NCBI GenBank assembly: GCA_945883495.1
Contig: CAMCXS010000033.1
Span: 1 to 57,670, forward strand
Direction of reading: 5' to 3'
From: Akkermansia muciniphila
GTDB taxonomy: Bacteria > Verrucomicrobiota > Verrucomicrobiia > Verrucomicrobiales > DEV007
DNA length: 57,670 nt
Shown: positions 1-7,603 of the stretch, piece after piece
How the letters are laid out: each line of letters starts with the position of its first letter
How positions within the stretch are numbered: position 1 is the first letter of the stretch
Made by a program: the position numbers and the translations under genes
Notes under the pieces: generated by a model
The model's database searches: none
Told to the model about the DNA's origin: nothing
What the model saw: only the letters and a program-made list of their open reading frames with translations

Positions 1-142
1 TCTGTCGACCGTCAGCTCGCATCTTTGCGAAGTCAGCCTGGATTCGACGGCGGCGCGACGCCGTTTTGGCTCAGGAAGATCGCATGGGTGCGCAGCTTTC
101 TCAGGCTGAGCGGCGGGAGCCAGGGGACAAGCTTGGTGGAGT

Positions 143-192
143 GGGGGCTCATGGGCCCCATTTGTCCGATGGGACCGATCCGATCCGATCGT
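143..192. repeat. Short degenerate repeat tract in the left intergenic region
   Basis: Bases 1-231 hold no convincing gene. Near position 143 there is a GGGGC...GCCCC hairpin, followed by degenerate 9-10 bp units of the type GTCCGATGG/GACCGATCC. Similar GAC/GAT-CC microsatellite units occur inside two genes of this window, near 29400 and 56390. This looks like one of the dispersed simple repeats of this genome. No function can be assigned. Confidence 0.35.
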
Positions 193-231
193 ATCTCGTA
201 GCTCCCGCGTTTGATGAAGAAGCAGGCGTCG

Positions 232-1017
232 TTATTCCAGCTCCAAAATCAACCGTCCCGCACTCTGGCGGAGGCGCACGGGATGCCCGTAGGCTTCGCT
301 TAGAAGCGGCGCTTTGAGGACGGTGGCGCGCGGACCGGCGGCGAGCACTTGGCCTTGGCGCAGCAGCAGGACGTGGTCGAAGCCGGGCGTGATTTCCTCG
401 ACGTGATGAGTCACCAGGAAGAGCGAAGGCGCGCCGGGACGCCGGGCGATCCCGTCCATGAATTCCAGGAAGCGATGACGCGCCACGGGATCGAGACCGG
501 CGCACGGTTCATCCAGGATGAGAATGCGGTAGGCGGCCATGATGGCCCGGGCGATGAGGACGCGCTGACGCTCGCCTTGGGAAAGCTGGTGCCACGTCCG
601 GTTCTCCGCCGCGGCCAAGCCGAACTCCGCGAGCGTTTCCCGGGCCCGGGCGGCGTCGGCTTTCGTGATCCGGCCCCAGTAGTTGATTTGGGAATGAATG
701 CCTCCGATTACGATTTCCAAGGCCGTCTCGCCGTCCTGAATCCAGTCCGCCACGGTGTGGTTGATGACGCCGATGACTTTGCGCAGCTCGTTCCAGTTCG
801 ACTGGCCGAAGCGTTGGCCGAAAACCTCGATCCCGCCGGACGTGGGCTGAAGAAAACCGGATAGCGTGTTCAGCAACGACGTCTTCCCGGAACCATTGGC
901 GCCGAGCACGGCCCATTGTTCCCCCGGTTTGACGGTCCAATTCACGCCATCGAGCAAGAGCGTGTCCCCACGCCGCACCGTGACTCCCTGCACCCGGACG
1001 ATCTCAAGATCCTTCAT
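232..1017 (-). CDS. ABC transporter ATP-binding protein
   Basis: A 261-residue stand-alone ABC ATPase that would power a transporter or act as a soluble ABC-F/ModF-like protein. Visible motifs are Walker A GANGSGKT (residues 39-46), the signature LSQGE (145-149), Walker B ILILDEP (165-171) and an H-loop VTHH near residue 204. The reading frame is open upstream, but the ATG at 1017 is preferred because the homologous part starts there and it overlaps the stop of the upstream HAD gene by 14 bp, which suggests translational coupling. No permease gene is nearby in the window, so the substrate is unknown. Similarity to YlmA/ModF-type ATPases is an impression from the motif context, not a search result. 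Confidence 0.85.
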   Translation of the reverse strand: MKDLEIVRVQGVTVRRGDTLLLDGVNWTVKPGEQWAVLGANGSGKTSLLNTLSGFLQPTSGGIEVFGQRFGQSNWNELRKVIGVINHTVADWIQDGETALEIVIGGIHSQINYWGRITKADAARARETLAEFGLAAAENRTWHQLSQGERQRVLIARAIMAAYRILILDEPCAGLDPVARHRFLEFMDGIARRPGAPSLFLVTHHVEEITPGFDHVLLLRQGQVLAAGPRATVLKAPLLSEAYGHPVRLRQSAGRLILELE

Positions 1018-1801
1018 CGCATTCTGTTTCCCTGCTACTCCGTGCCGGTGGATTCCAACAGCCGAAAAACATGGCCACCCCCGCCAAAACCCACTGGATC
1101 CGGGAGACGGCCGGTGCGGGCCGCAGTTCCCGCCAACCCTCTTGCTGGCCGATCGACTGAAGCGCCGGACGCGGATGGACCAAGACGCCGCGTTGCGCAC
1201 AGCGTAAAAGCGGCAGGTCCGCGCTGCTATCGGTGTAAGTCCAGGCTCCCGGAAGCGGCAAAGGCCCCCCCGGGCCGATCAAGCCGCGTTCCCGCATGGC
1301 ATCGATCTTGGCCTGCCGTTTGTTGTTGGGCCCGAGAAACCCCGGCGGCCAGGGAAAACGCTCCCCTCCCCCAGTCTCCACTTGAGTGGATACGCAATGA
1401 TCAAAGCCAAGTCGGCGCGCGATCGGCTCCGCATACAGCTGGGGACTGGCGGTATTGAGGACGAGGAGGCAACCCTCACGGCGCCGGTCCTCAATTTCGG
1501 CAAGCATCTCCGGCCACATCGCGGGCAGGGCAGCGCGATCGACGAATGCGTCCAGCAAGGCTTCGAGCTGACGGCGCGAGAATCCGGCGAGGAACCCGAG
1601 GAAGAGCCGCTTCACACATCGCGTGCTCACCAGTCCCAGGAGTTTCAGAGGCAACACCAGGAGGACCGGCAGCAAGAAGAGCCGGCGCCAGGGCTCGCGT
1701 TGGAAGACGAAATTCGCGAGCAGGAGTTGGGTGTCCCAAGGCAGCAGGGTGCCGTCGAGATCAAAAAACGCAACCGGGTGCGCGCCCACTGGCCGATCCA
1801 T
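1004..1801 (-). CDS. HAD-IB family phosphatase (SerB-like)
   Basis: A 265-residue haloacid dehalogenase-fold hydrolase. Motif I FFDLDGTLL (nucleophile Asp14, acid/base Asp16) sits at the N-terminus. Motif II is in a segment with NTASPQLY, and motif III/IV is YTDSSADLPLL near residue 200. The layout with a helical cap between motifs I and II matches the HAD-IB group of phosphoserine-phosphatase-like enzymes. The segment around residues 35-65 is hydrophobic and could touch the membrane, as in some HAD-IB proteins linked to acyltransferases. The physiological substrate cannot be read from the sequence. It is the first gene of a pair with the downstream ABC ATPase. Confidence 0.8.
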   Translation of the reverse strand: MDRPVGAHPVAFFDLDGTLLPWDTQLLLANFVFQREPWRRLFLLPVLLVLPLKLLGLVSTRCVKRLFLGFLAGFSRRQLEALLDAFVDRAALPAMWPEMLAEIEDRRREGCLLVLNTASPQLYAEPIARRLGFDHCVSTQVETGGGERFPWPPGFLGPNNKRQAKIDAMRERGLIGPGGPLPLPGAWTYTDSSADLPLLRCAQRGVLVHPRPALQSIGQQEGWRELRPAPAVSRIQWVLAGVAMFFGCWNPPARSSRETECDEGS

Positions 1802-1834
1802 CTGTTCCGTTCCCTTGCCTTGCCTTGCCGTGCC

Positions 1835-2491
1835 TCACATGCGGGTGTTGCGGAACATGCGCACCGCCTGGGAGTGGAGCTTGCGCTTGGCGGCCAAGGT
1901 CGGCCGGCTCACCGTCACGCCGACCAGGCCAGCGCAGCGGCGGACCAGGTCCGGATCGAGCTTGGCCCAGCTCAGGAGGAACTCCTCCAACGTCATCTGG
2001 CCCCAGAGCAAAAGGGCATCGGTGGCGCCGCGATCCTCCACGTGGACGCCTTCAGCCGGTTCCAAAGCCCGCGACGTCTCCGTAAGGGCGAGAACCCGCA
2101 CCGGATCCCGCAGACGATCGAGCACTTCCACGAGAACATGAAGGCGCCAGCTCAAATCGCTTTCGTCCGCGACGTGGTGAGGCAGACGGCCGAGCACCTC
2201 CTCGCAGCGCCGCTCCATTTCCCCGGGCGCCTGCTGCCAAGCGCGCAGCCAAGCCGCGCGGCACTCGCGGAACATAACCTCGGAGACGCGATGCAGCTTC
2301 GGCTCCAGGTGGAGGAACTCGCGGAAACGTTGCACCAACGCGGTCGCCTCTCGTTCAAAGGCGATCGGCTCATAAAGCGCCTGATTGCTCTCCAAGGTGT
2401 CGGCGAGTTTGCGCAATCCCTCGGCCAGCGGAGCGACCTTGGCCCGGCGTTCGGGAGCGGGTCCGGAGCTTGCGGATTTCCCGTTAGACAT
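1835..2491 (-). CDS. Conserved hypothetical protein coupled to ParA
   Basis: A 218-residue, mostly alpha-helical, charged protein with no signal peptide or membrane segment and no family I recognise. Its ATG overlaps the last 8 bases of the upstream ParA-like gene, so the two are probably translated together. By position it could be the functional partner of the ATPase (a ParB-like adaptor, or a protein positioned by it), but it shows no ParB N-domain or helix-turn-helix. The coupling is visible in the sequence; the partnership is inference. Confidence 0.6.
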   Translation of the reverse strand: MSNGKSASSGPAPERRAKVAPLAEGLRKLADTLESNQALYEPIAFEREATALVQRFREFLHLEPKLHRVSEVMFRECRAAWLRAWQQAPGEMERRCEEVLGRLPHHVADESDLSWRLHVLVEVLDRLRDPVRVLALTETSRALEPAEGVHVEDRGATDALLLWGQMTLEEFLLSWAKLDPDLVRRCAGLVGVTVSRPTLAAKRKLHSQAVRMFRNTRM

Positions 2492-3359
2492 GGCGCCGGA
2501 ATGTGTTCACGAGATCGTGGGCGACCCGGATAAAATCGCGCCGCACCGCCGTCGCCTCGCAATCGACAAGCGCTTGCTGTTCGTTATTCGCCTTGGTCAC
2601 GGCGGTGGCTTCCCGGATGAACGGCCGGAAGAGGTGAATGCGCTCGCCCGTCTGTTGCGCGAGTTGGTCGAGGACGACGCGAAGTTCGGCGAGAGCGGCA
2701 TCGCTCGCCTTGAATCCAGCGCGGTAGCGATTCACGATGACGCCTCCGATCTTGGCCACGGCGTTGGGATCCGCGTAGCCTTTGGCGAAGCGATCCCGGA
2801 GCTGCTTGATCCACTTGATTCCCTCCAGCGCCAGATAGTCCGCGGTGTAGGGCACGATGACGTGTTGCGCGGCTCGCAGGGCGTTCCGGGTGAAGATGGA
2901 ATAGCCGGGCGGGCAGTCGATCAGGATGTAGTCATAGGCATTGCGGACCGGCTCGATGGCGCGCTGAATGACCGTGGCCGCCTTCGCGGGCTCTCCGCCC
3001 AAACTGGGATCTTCCTCCTGCTCCAGCATATCAAAGGAAGCGCCCACCAAGTCAATGCATCCGCCGGACTCTGGATCGCGAAACACTGGTGTAATCACAT
3101 CCTGGATCGGCACCTGGGAACCTCGCATCTGCGCCTCGTAGAGATGATACGCGCTCTTGTTCCGCTCGGTGGCGATGTGATAACGCTCCCTTGTCAGAAA
3201 CCAGAGGGTGGCGTTGCACTGCGGATCTTGGTCGATGACGAGCACCCGGGTCCCGCGAAAATCCGGATGCTTGGCGAGGATGGCGGCGATGTTGACCGTG
3301 TCGGTGGTCTTGCCAACCCCGCCCTTGAAATTGAGAAACGCCCAGATCTTTGCCGCCAT
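2484..3359 (-). CDS. ParA/MinD-family ATPase (orphan)
   Basis: A 291-residue P-loop ATPase of the ParA/Soj class. It has the deviant Walker A KGGVGKTT (residues 12-19) with the family's signature lysine, the A' motif VLVIDQDPQCN and Walker B YILIDCPPG. Such proteins form ATP-dependent DNA- or membrane-bound gradients that position chromosomes, plasmids or protein clusters. The start at 3359 (MAAKIW) puts the P-loop at the usual distance; a start at 3401 would add 14 residues. No parB or parS-like inverted repeats were seen nearby, so this is probably an orphan ParA serving another cargo with its downstream partner gene. Confidence 0.85.
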   Translation of the reverse strand: MAAKIWAFLNFKGGVGKTTDTVNIAAILAKHPDFRGTRVLVIDQDPQCNATLWFLTRERYHIATERNKSAYHLYEAQMRGSQVPIQDVITPVFRDPESGGCIDLVGASFDMLEQEEDPSLGGEPAKAATVIQRAIEPVRNAYDYILIDCPPGYSIFTRNALRAAQHVIVPYTADYLALEGIKWIKQLRDRFAKGYADPNAVAKIGGVIVNRYRAGFKASDAALAELRVVLDQLAQQTGERIHLFRPFIREATAVTKANNEQQALVDCEATAVRRDFIRVAHDLVNTFRRHV

Positions 3360-3465
3360 GCCCTTCAGTCCCCGGAGAAATTCGCCTAGCTGAGATTTCA
3401 ACCCCTAGCGGCAAAAGTCAACCGGAGTGTTGGGGTCCAAGCCCGAAGCAAAGCCCGTACGCGGA

Positions 3466-3846
3466 TTACTCGTGTTTTGAAGCGATCCACCAGGTCACCC
3501 CCGCGGGATGCCGGACACCTCCACGAAGGTCGTCATCGCCATTCCGCATCGGTTCCTGAACGGCACTCGCGCCCGCCGCCAATGCCCTTCGATACACCTC
3601 CTCGACGTCGCGTACATAGACATGGATGTGACACGGAACGGGCGGCCAATCGTCGGTGCAATCCGCGAGCATGAGCACGGTATCGTCGAGACGGACCTCG
3701 GCATGGCGGAGATGCCCGGATTCATCCGCGAATCGGCGCAATTCTTTGGCCCCAAAGACCGTCTTTAAAAAGTCGATGACGAGGTCCGCTCCATCCACCA
3801 GCAGGTAGGGGGACACCGAGTTGTAACCTTCTGGTTTGAAATTCAT
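3466..3846 (-). CDS. VOC-superfamily (glyoxalase/PhnB-like) protein
   Basis: A 126-residue protein with the PhnB/glyoxalase-like pattern: N-terminal SVSPYLLVDGADLVIDF, central RHAEVRLDDTVLML, then IHVYVRDVEEVYRRALAAGA and a C-terminal GVRHPAGVTWWIA. Members of this fold bind a metal between two beta-alpha-beta-beta-beta repeats and act as isomerases, dioxygenases or antibiotic-binding proteins. The start at 3846 is chosen over an upstream in-frame start because the family motif begins right after it. The substrate is unknown. It stands alone, transcribed away from the plus-strand gene at 3978. Confidence 0.75.
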   Translation of the reverse strand: MNFKPEGYNSVSPYLLVDGADLVIDFLKTVFGAKELRRFADESGHLRHAEVRLDDTVLMLADCTDDWPPVPCHIHVYVRDVEEVYRRALAAGASAVQEPMRNGDDDLRGGVRHPAGVTWWIASKHE

Positions 3847-3931
3847 GGATTGATTAGCATAATGGTTGGTTGCGCATCCTGTCAAGACAGTGACTTCCCT
3901 CGGCCGTGAAGCGAAGCGCCAGGACCACTCT

Positions 3932-3960
3932 TTGACTTCCCCACCCTGCCCCGCTAAGAT
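3932..3960 (+). promoter_or_regulatory. Sigma70-type promoter for the 3978 gene
   Basis: TTGACT (3932-3937), a 17-bp spacer and TAAGAT (3955-3960). The start codon at 3978 is 17 nt past the -10 box, so the leader would be about 10 nt. Both boxes are close to consensus and the spacing is ideal. There is no clear Shine-Dalgarno sequence between them and the ATG. Confidence 0.6.
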
Positions 3961-3977
3961 CCCCACGCCGTCGTATC

Positions 3978-6146
3978 ATGGGCTCTTCCCCCCTACGTTT
4001 TGCCCTGGTCTGGGTTTGGTTCCTCTCGGGGACGTCTCCCCTCACGCTCTTTTCTCTCCGGGCGGATGTGGTCAAACCGGGAACCGCACCGGTCAACACC
4101 GATTCCCGTCCCCGCATCCGGGAGCGCCGTGAACCCGAGCAGCCCACCCAGCCCAACCGGGAAGACCGCATCCCGGTGATCGAGGCCAAGCGGTTCAAGC
4201 TTCTCCGGGGCGAGTCGCTGCCAATCGCGCTCGACTCCGTCGAGGATCCAGTCTCGCAACGTGTTCGCTTCTTTATCCGGGACGAGCCCACCGCCGGCTT
4301 CCTATCCGAACTCAGCGAGCCCGCCGACGATCGTTCCACCGCAACCGTAACGTATCATTCTGATCCCGCGTCCAAGGCTACCTCGGATCAGTTCACCTAC
4401 GCCGCACAGTATCCCTTCGGCCGGGTCTGCGCGGCGGTGCCGGTAGTCATTGAGATCGTCGATCCGGCTCCGGTGATCAGCTGCGTGCCAACGCTCGCGT
4501 TTGGACAGACCGTCCTGGGAGCCGAGTCCGTCCGCTCCATCGTCCTTTCCAACAAAGGCACGTCCATGTTTGAACTGACCCCAGAGCTGCCCCCCCCTTG
4601 GAAGTGGCTCCCTGACGGCGGACAAACCGCACTGCGCATCCCGCCGGGGGAATCCGTGCCGGCCACCTTTGGGTTTGCCCCTGTCGAACTAGGCGATGCC
4701 GTGTTCCGTTTCCCTCTGCCGACAGGGCTGCCGGAGCAACCGGGCGTTCTGTTCTCGGGCAAGGGCGTGGTTCCTTTTCGCTTGGATTCCGAAACCTTTG
4801 TGCTGACCTACGACCCGCAAACCCGGCAACGGACGGCAAAGATCGCCCTCACCAACCCTGGCTCCGCCGGGCTCGCCGTGAAGCTGCGCTTGGATCCCCG
4901 CCTGCAGTCGCCCAATGGTGACAGCGTTTGGCTCGAACGGGAGCAACGCAAAGAACTGATCGTCCTCTTGCCACCTGGGGATTCCTCGTCATTCGCGGGA
5001 AGCGTTCACTTTCAATCCGGAGATTTTGAGCGCGTGGTCCAAGTTACCGGGGAACCAGCTCCCGGGTTTCTGTCGTTGTCCGGGGTTCCCAGCGACGCAT
5101 CGTTAGATTTCGGCCAAGTCATGGCCGGGAAGGAGTCGGCCATGACCGTAAGAATCCAGAATCCCGGCGGTCAAGCGCTCTCCGCCACGCTCGCCCCGCC
5201 AAAGGCACCCTTTCTTCTCAGCGGTCCAGATGCGTCCGGACCAAGCCTCCAGTGGACTCTTCCACCTGGCGGCGCGGCCGAACTCCAGTTCGTCTTCGCC
5301 CCGAAAGAGCCCGGCGTGTTCCGGGATCGACTGATTCTTGCCTCGCCCGACCAGCAAAGGGTGATCTCCCTGCGAGGCGAATCGATGATCGTGCCGTCGT
5401 CCGTGGAGGTGACCGCAGCAGCCAACCTCACTGGCACGCTAGACATGGTGAGTGGAACGAAACCATCAGAGAACGCGGCGAGCCAGGGGATCGCAACCGG
5501 CACCACGACGAATCCCGGTCCGGCGGGCAATGGCGACTATCGCGAATTATTCGCAAAAGCACCGTCCACTCCGGCAAGCGTGGCGACACCGGCCGGACGC
5601 GAACTCGTCGCTGCGGAAGTCTCCAAACCAGCCCGAGGGCGCAACGGCGAAATCCCTCTTCCACCCATGATTTCCCTGGATGGAATGCTCGCACTAAGTC
5701 CCTACAAACTAAAAACCGACGTCAAACTGCCCACTGTCCCACGTTTCTTGGTGGATGAAACCACGGATCGCACCGCGCGCCTCGTTTGGCCACCGCCGCA
5801 AGGCTCACCGCCCGTCTACGAAGTGGAGACGCGGATCACGGCGTTCGATACCGTCAAGAAGCGTCTCGAATGCGTCTGGGTGCCGGTAAAGCGGGTGAAA
5901 TTCTCGATCGTCGATCAGCGCGTCGTGGCCGAGATCTCCGGTTTGCAGCCGGAATCCTATTACCTCTTCCGCATCTTTACGCTGGGGGCCAACGGCACCA
6001 ATAGCCTCCCCTCACGGGAGCTGGGCGCGAGAACCAAACGCTCCACGATGACCGTCGGCACCGTGATCAATCTCGGTGTCAGTGGCCTAGTGCTGGGTGG
6101 CGGGTTCGCGATCTTTTCTATGCTACGCCGCGAGCAACTGCTCTGA
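3978..6146 (+). CDS. Secreted Ig-like / choice-of-anchor and fibronectin-III protein with C-terminal membrane anchor
   Basis: A 722-residue exported protein. Residues 1 to about 30 form a hydrophobic signal sequence. The middle repeats an Ig-like pattern found in choice-of-anchor D / ASPM-HYDIN-type domains: a 'LDFGQVMAGKESAMTVRIQNPGGQAL'-type segment and an earlier 'FGQTVLGAESVRSIVLSNKG' segment, each followed by LPPG and F-A-P strands. Residues of about 595-690 look like a fibronectin type III domain. The last 25 residues hold one membrane span (LGVSGLVLGGGFAIF) followed by a short basic tail. It is probably a cell-surface structural or adhesive protein. The next gene starts 7 nt after its stop, so the two are probably co-transcribed. 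Confidence 0.7.
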   Translation: MGSSPLRFALVWVWFLSGTSPLTLFSLRADVVKPGTAPVNTDSRPRIRERREPEQPTQPNREDRIPVIEAKRFKLLRGESLPIALDSVEDPVSQRVRFFIRDEPTAGFLSELSEPADDRSTATVTYHSDPASKATSDQFTYAAQYPFGRVCAAVPVVIEIVDPAPVISCVPTLAFGQTVLGAESVRSIVLSNKGTSMFELTPELPPPWKWLPDGGQTALRIPPGESVPATFGFAPVELGDAVFRFPLPTGLPEQPGVLFSGKGVVPFRLDSETFVLTYDPQTRQRTAKIALTNPGSAGLAVKLRLDPRLQSPNGDSVWLEREQRKELIVLLPPGDSSSFAGSVHFQSGDFERVVQVTGEPAPGFLSLSGVPSDASLDFGQVMAGKESAMTVRIQNPGGQALSATLAPPKAPFLLSGPDASGPSLQWTLPPGGAAELQFVFAPKEPGVFRDRLILASPDQQRVISLRGESMIVPSSVEVTAAANLTGTLDMVSGTKPSENAASQGIATGTTTNPGPAGNGDYRELFAKAPSTPASVATPAGRELVAAEVSKPARGRNGEIPLPPMISLDGMLALSPYKLKTDVKLPTVPRFLVDETTDRTARLVWPPPQGSPPVYEVETRITAFDTVKKRLECVWVPVKRVKFSIVDQRVVAEISGLQPESYYLFRIFTLGANGTNSLPSRELGARTKRSTMTVGTVINLGVSGLVLGGGFAIFSMLRREQLL

Positions 6147-6152
6147 TCCCCC

Positions 6153-7592
6153 ATGAACCGGCCCCGCTTCGGCATGGCGCAGAGCCTTTTCACCCGCGGC
6201 CTCGCTCTGGTTTACCTCATTGCGTTCGTCAGTTGGTGGGTCCAGGTGGACGGCTTGGCCGGCAGCCAGGGCATCGCCCCCATGGAGCCTTGGATCGCGG
6301 AAGTAAAACGCCAACTGGGCGGCGCGGCGGCCTTCCAGGTCCCCTCCCTTTTCCTCGTGTACGCCAGCGACGCCGCGCTCCACGCCGTCTGCGCCTTGGG
6401 AACACTCATCGCGTGTTTGGTGTTCGCCGGCATCGCCCAAGGGCTGGGACTCATTCTCCTTTGGATTTTTTACCTTTCGCTCGTCACCACCGGAAATGTC
6501 TTCATGAACTTCCAGTGGGACGCGCTCTTGCTCGAAGCGGGCCTCATCGCCCCCTTTTTCGCTTCTTGGCGCTGGTGGACCGGCTTCCGGCGACTCGATC
6601 CCCACGCCCCGCGCCTTCCCGTTTGGCTCCTCTGGCTGCTCCTGGGCAAACTCATGTTTCTCTCCGGCTTGGTCAAGCTCACCAGCGGCGATCCCGCTTG
6701 GCGCGACGGCTCCGCCCTGGCGTTCCACTTCGAAACACAGCCGATTCCCCATGCCATCGCCTGGTACGCCCACAAACTTCCCGCCTGGCTCCTTTCCACC
6801 TCGGTGTGGATCATGTTCCTGATCGAGCTCGGGCTTCCCTGGCTCATTCTCTTGGGGCGCCGCGCCCGGTTCGTGGCCTTCGTTGGATTCACCAGCCTGA
6901 TGCTGCTGATCGCCGCCACGGGAAACTTCACTTACTTCAACCTGCTTACCGCCGTCCTCTGCCTGCCGCTGCTTGATGATGCGCTATTCCCATCGCGCTG
7001 GCTCTCCGAGCCGCCACCGGCTCCCGTGTTCCCTATGAGGTCCCGCGTCCAGGCCGCGATGCTCTTCCCCATCGCCGTGCTCAGCGTGGCCGCTTGCTTC
7101 CCCACGGGGTTTTTGCGTCCCGTGCAAGCCGCCATCGCCCCTTTCCGCTCCATCAACAGCTATGGCCTCTTCCGGGTGATGACGCAGCAACGCCCCGAAA
7201 TCATCATCGAAGGCAGCGACGATGGCATCACCTGGTCCGCTTACGAACATCGCTGGAAACCGGATCGCCTCGGAGACATGCCCCGCCTCGTGGCCCCTCA
7301 TCAACCGCGGCTCGATTGGCAACTGTGGTTCGCGGCCCTCGGCGGCCCCTACCAGCGGTCCCCCTACACCGTCTGGATGGAAGGCCTCGTCCTCCGTCTC
7401 ATGGAAGGCGAACCCGCCGTGCTCCGCCTCTTCGCGGAAAATCCCTTCCCGGATCGCCCCCCGCGCTACCTGCGCGCCCGGCTCTTCCGCTACGAATTCA
7501 CCACCTTCGCCGAACGAAAGGCCACCGGGGATTGGTGGAAGAGGGTGGAACTCGGCTTGTATTTTCCAGTGGTGGAAAGACGATCACCGTGA
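6153..7592 (+). CDS. Lipase maturation factor family membrane protein
   Basis: A 479-residue polytopic membrane protein with about seven hydrophobic helices in residues 10-330 and a soluble C-terminal part. The patterns FQWDALLLEAG, KLMFLSGLVKL and a C-terminal RQPRLDWQLWFAAL-like segment (here 'PHQPRLDWQLWFAALG') are characteristic of the LMF1/LMF2 family. In animals these are ER proteins for lipase folding; bacterial homologues are common in Planctomycetes and Verrucomicrobia but have no proven role. It starts 7 nt after the preceding gene. The following FG-GAP/sialidase gene begins 12 nt after its stop, so the three form a run coding for envelope or exported proteins. Confidence 0.8.
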   Translation: MNRPRFGMAQSLFTRGLALVYLIAFVSWWVQVDGLAGSQGIAPMEPWIAEVKRQLGGAAAFQVPSLFLVYASDAALHAVCALGTLIACLVFAGIAQGLGLILLWIFYLSLVTTGNVFMNFQWDALLLEAGLIAPFFASWRWWTGFRRLDPHAPRLPVWLLWLLLGKLMFLSGLVKLTSGDPAWRDGSALAFHFETQPIPHAIAWYAHKLPAWLLSTSVWIMFLIELGLPWLILLGRRARFVAFVGFTSLMLLIAATGNFTYFNLLTAVLCLPLLDDALFPSRWLSEPPPAPVFPMRSRVQAAMLFPIAVLSVAACFPTGFLRPVQAAIAPFRSINSYGLFRVMTQQRPEIIIEGSDDGITWSAYEHRWKPDRLGDMPRLVAPHQPRLDWQLWFAALGGPYQRSPYTVWMEGLVLRLMEGEPAVLRLFAENPFPDRPPRYLRARLFRYEFTTFAERKATGDWWKRVELGLYFPVVERRSP

Positions 7593-7603
7593 TTCCACCG
7601 TCC

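Noticed and set aside
7094-7603. N-terminal extension of the FG-GAP protein to an upstream start
   Set aside because: It overlaps the lipase-maturation-factor gene in another frame and hides the signal peptide that begins at 7604.
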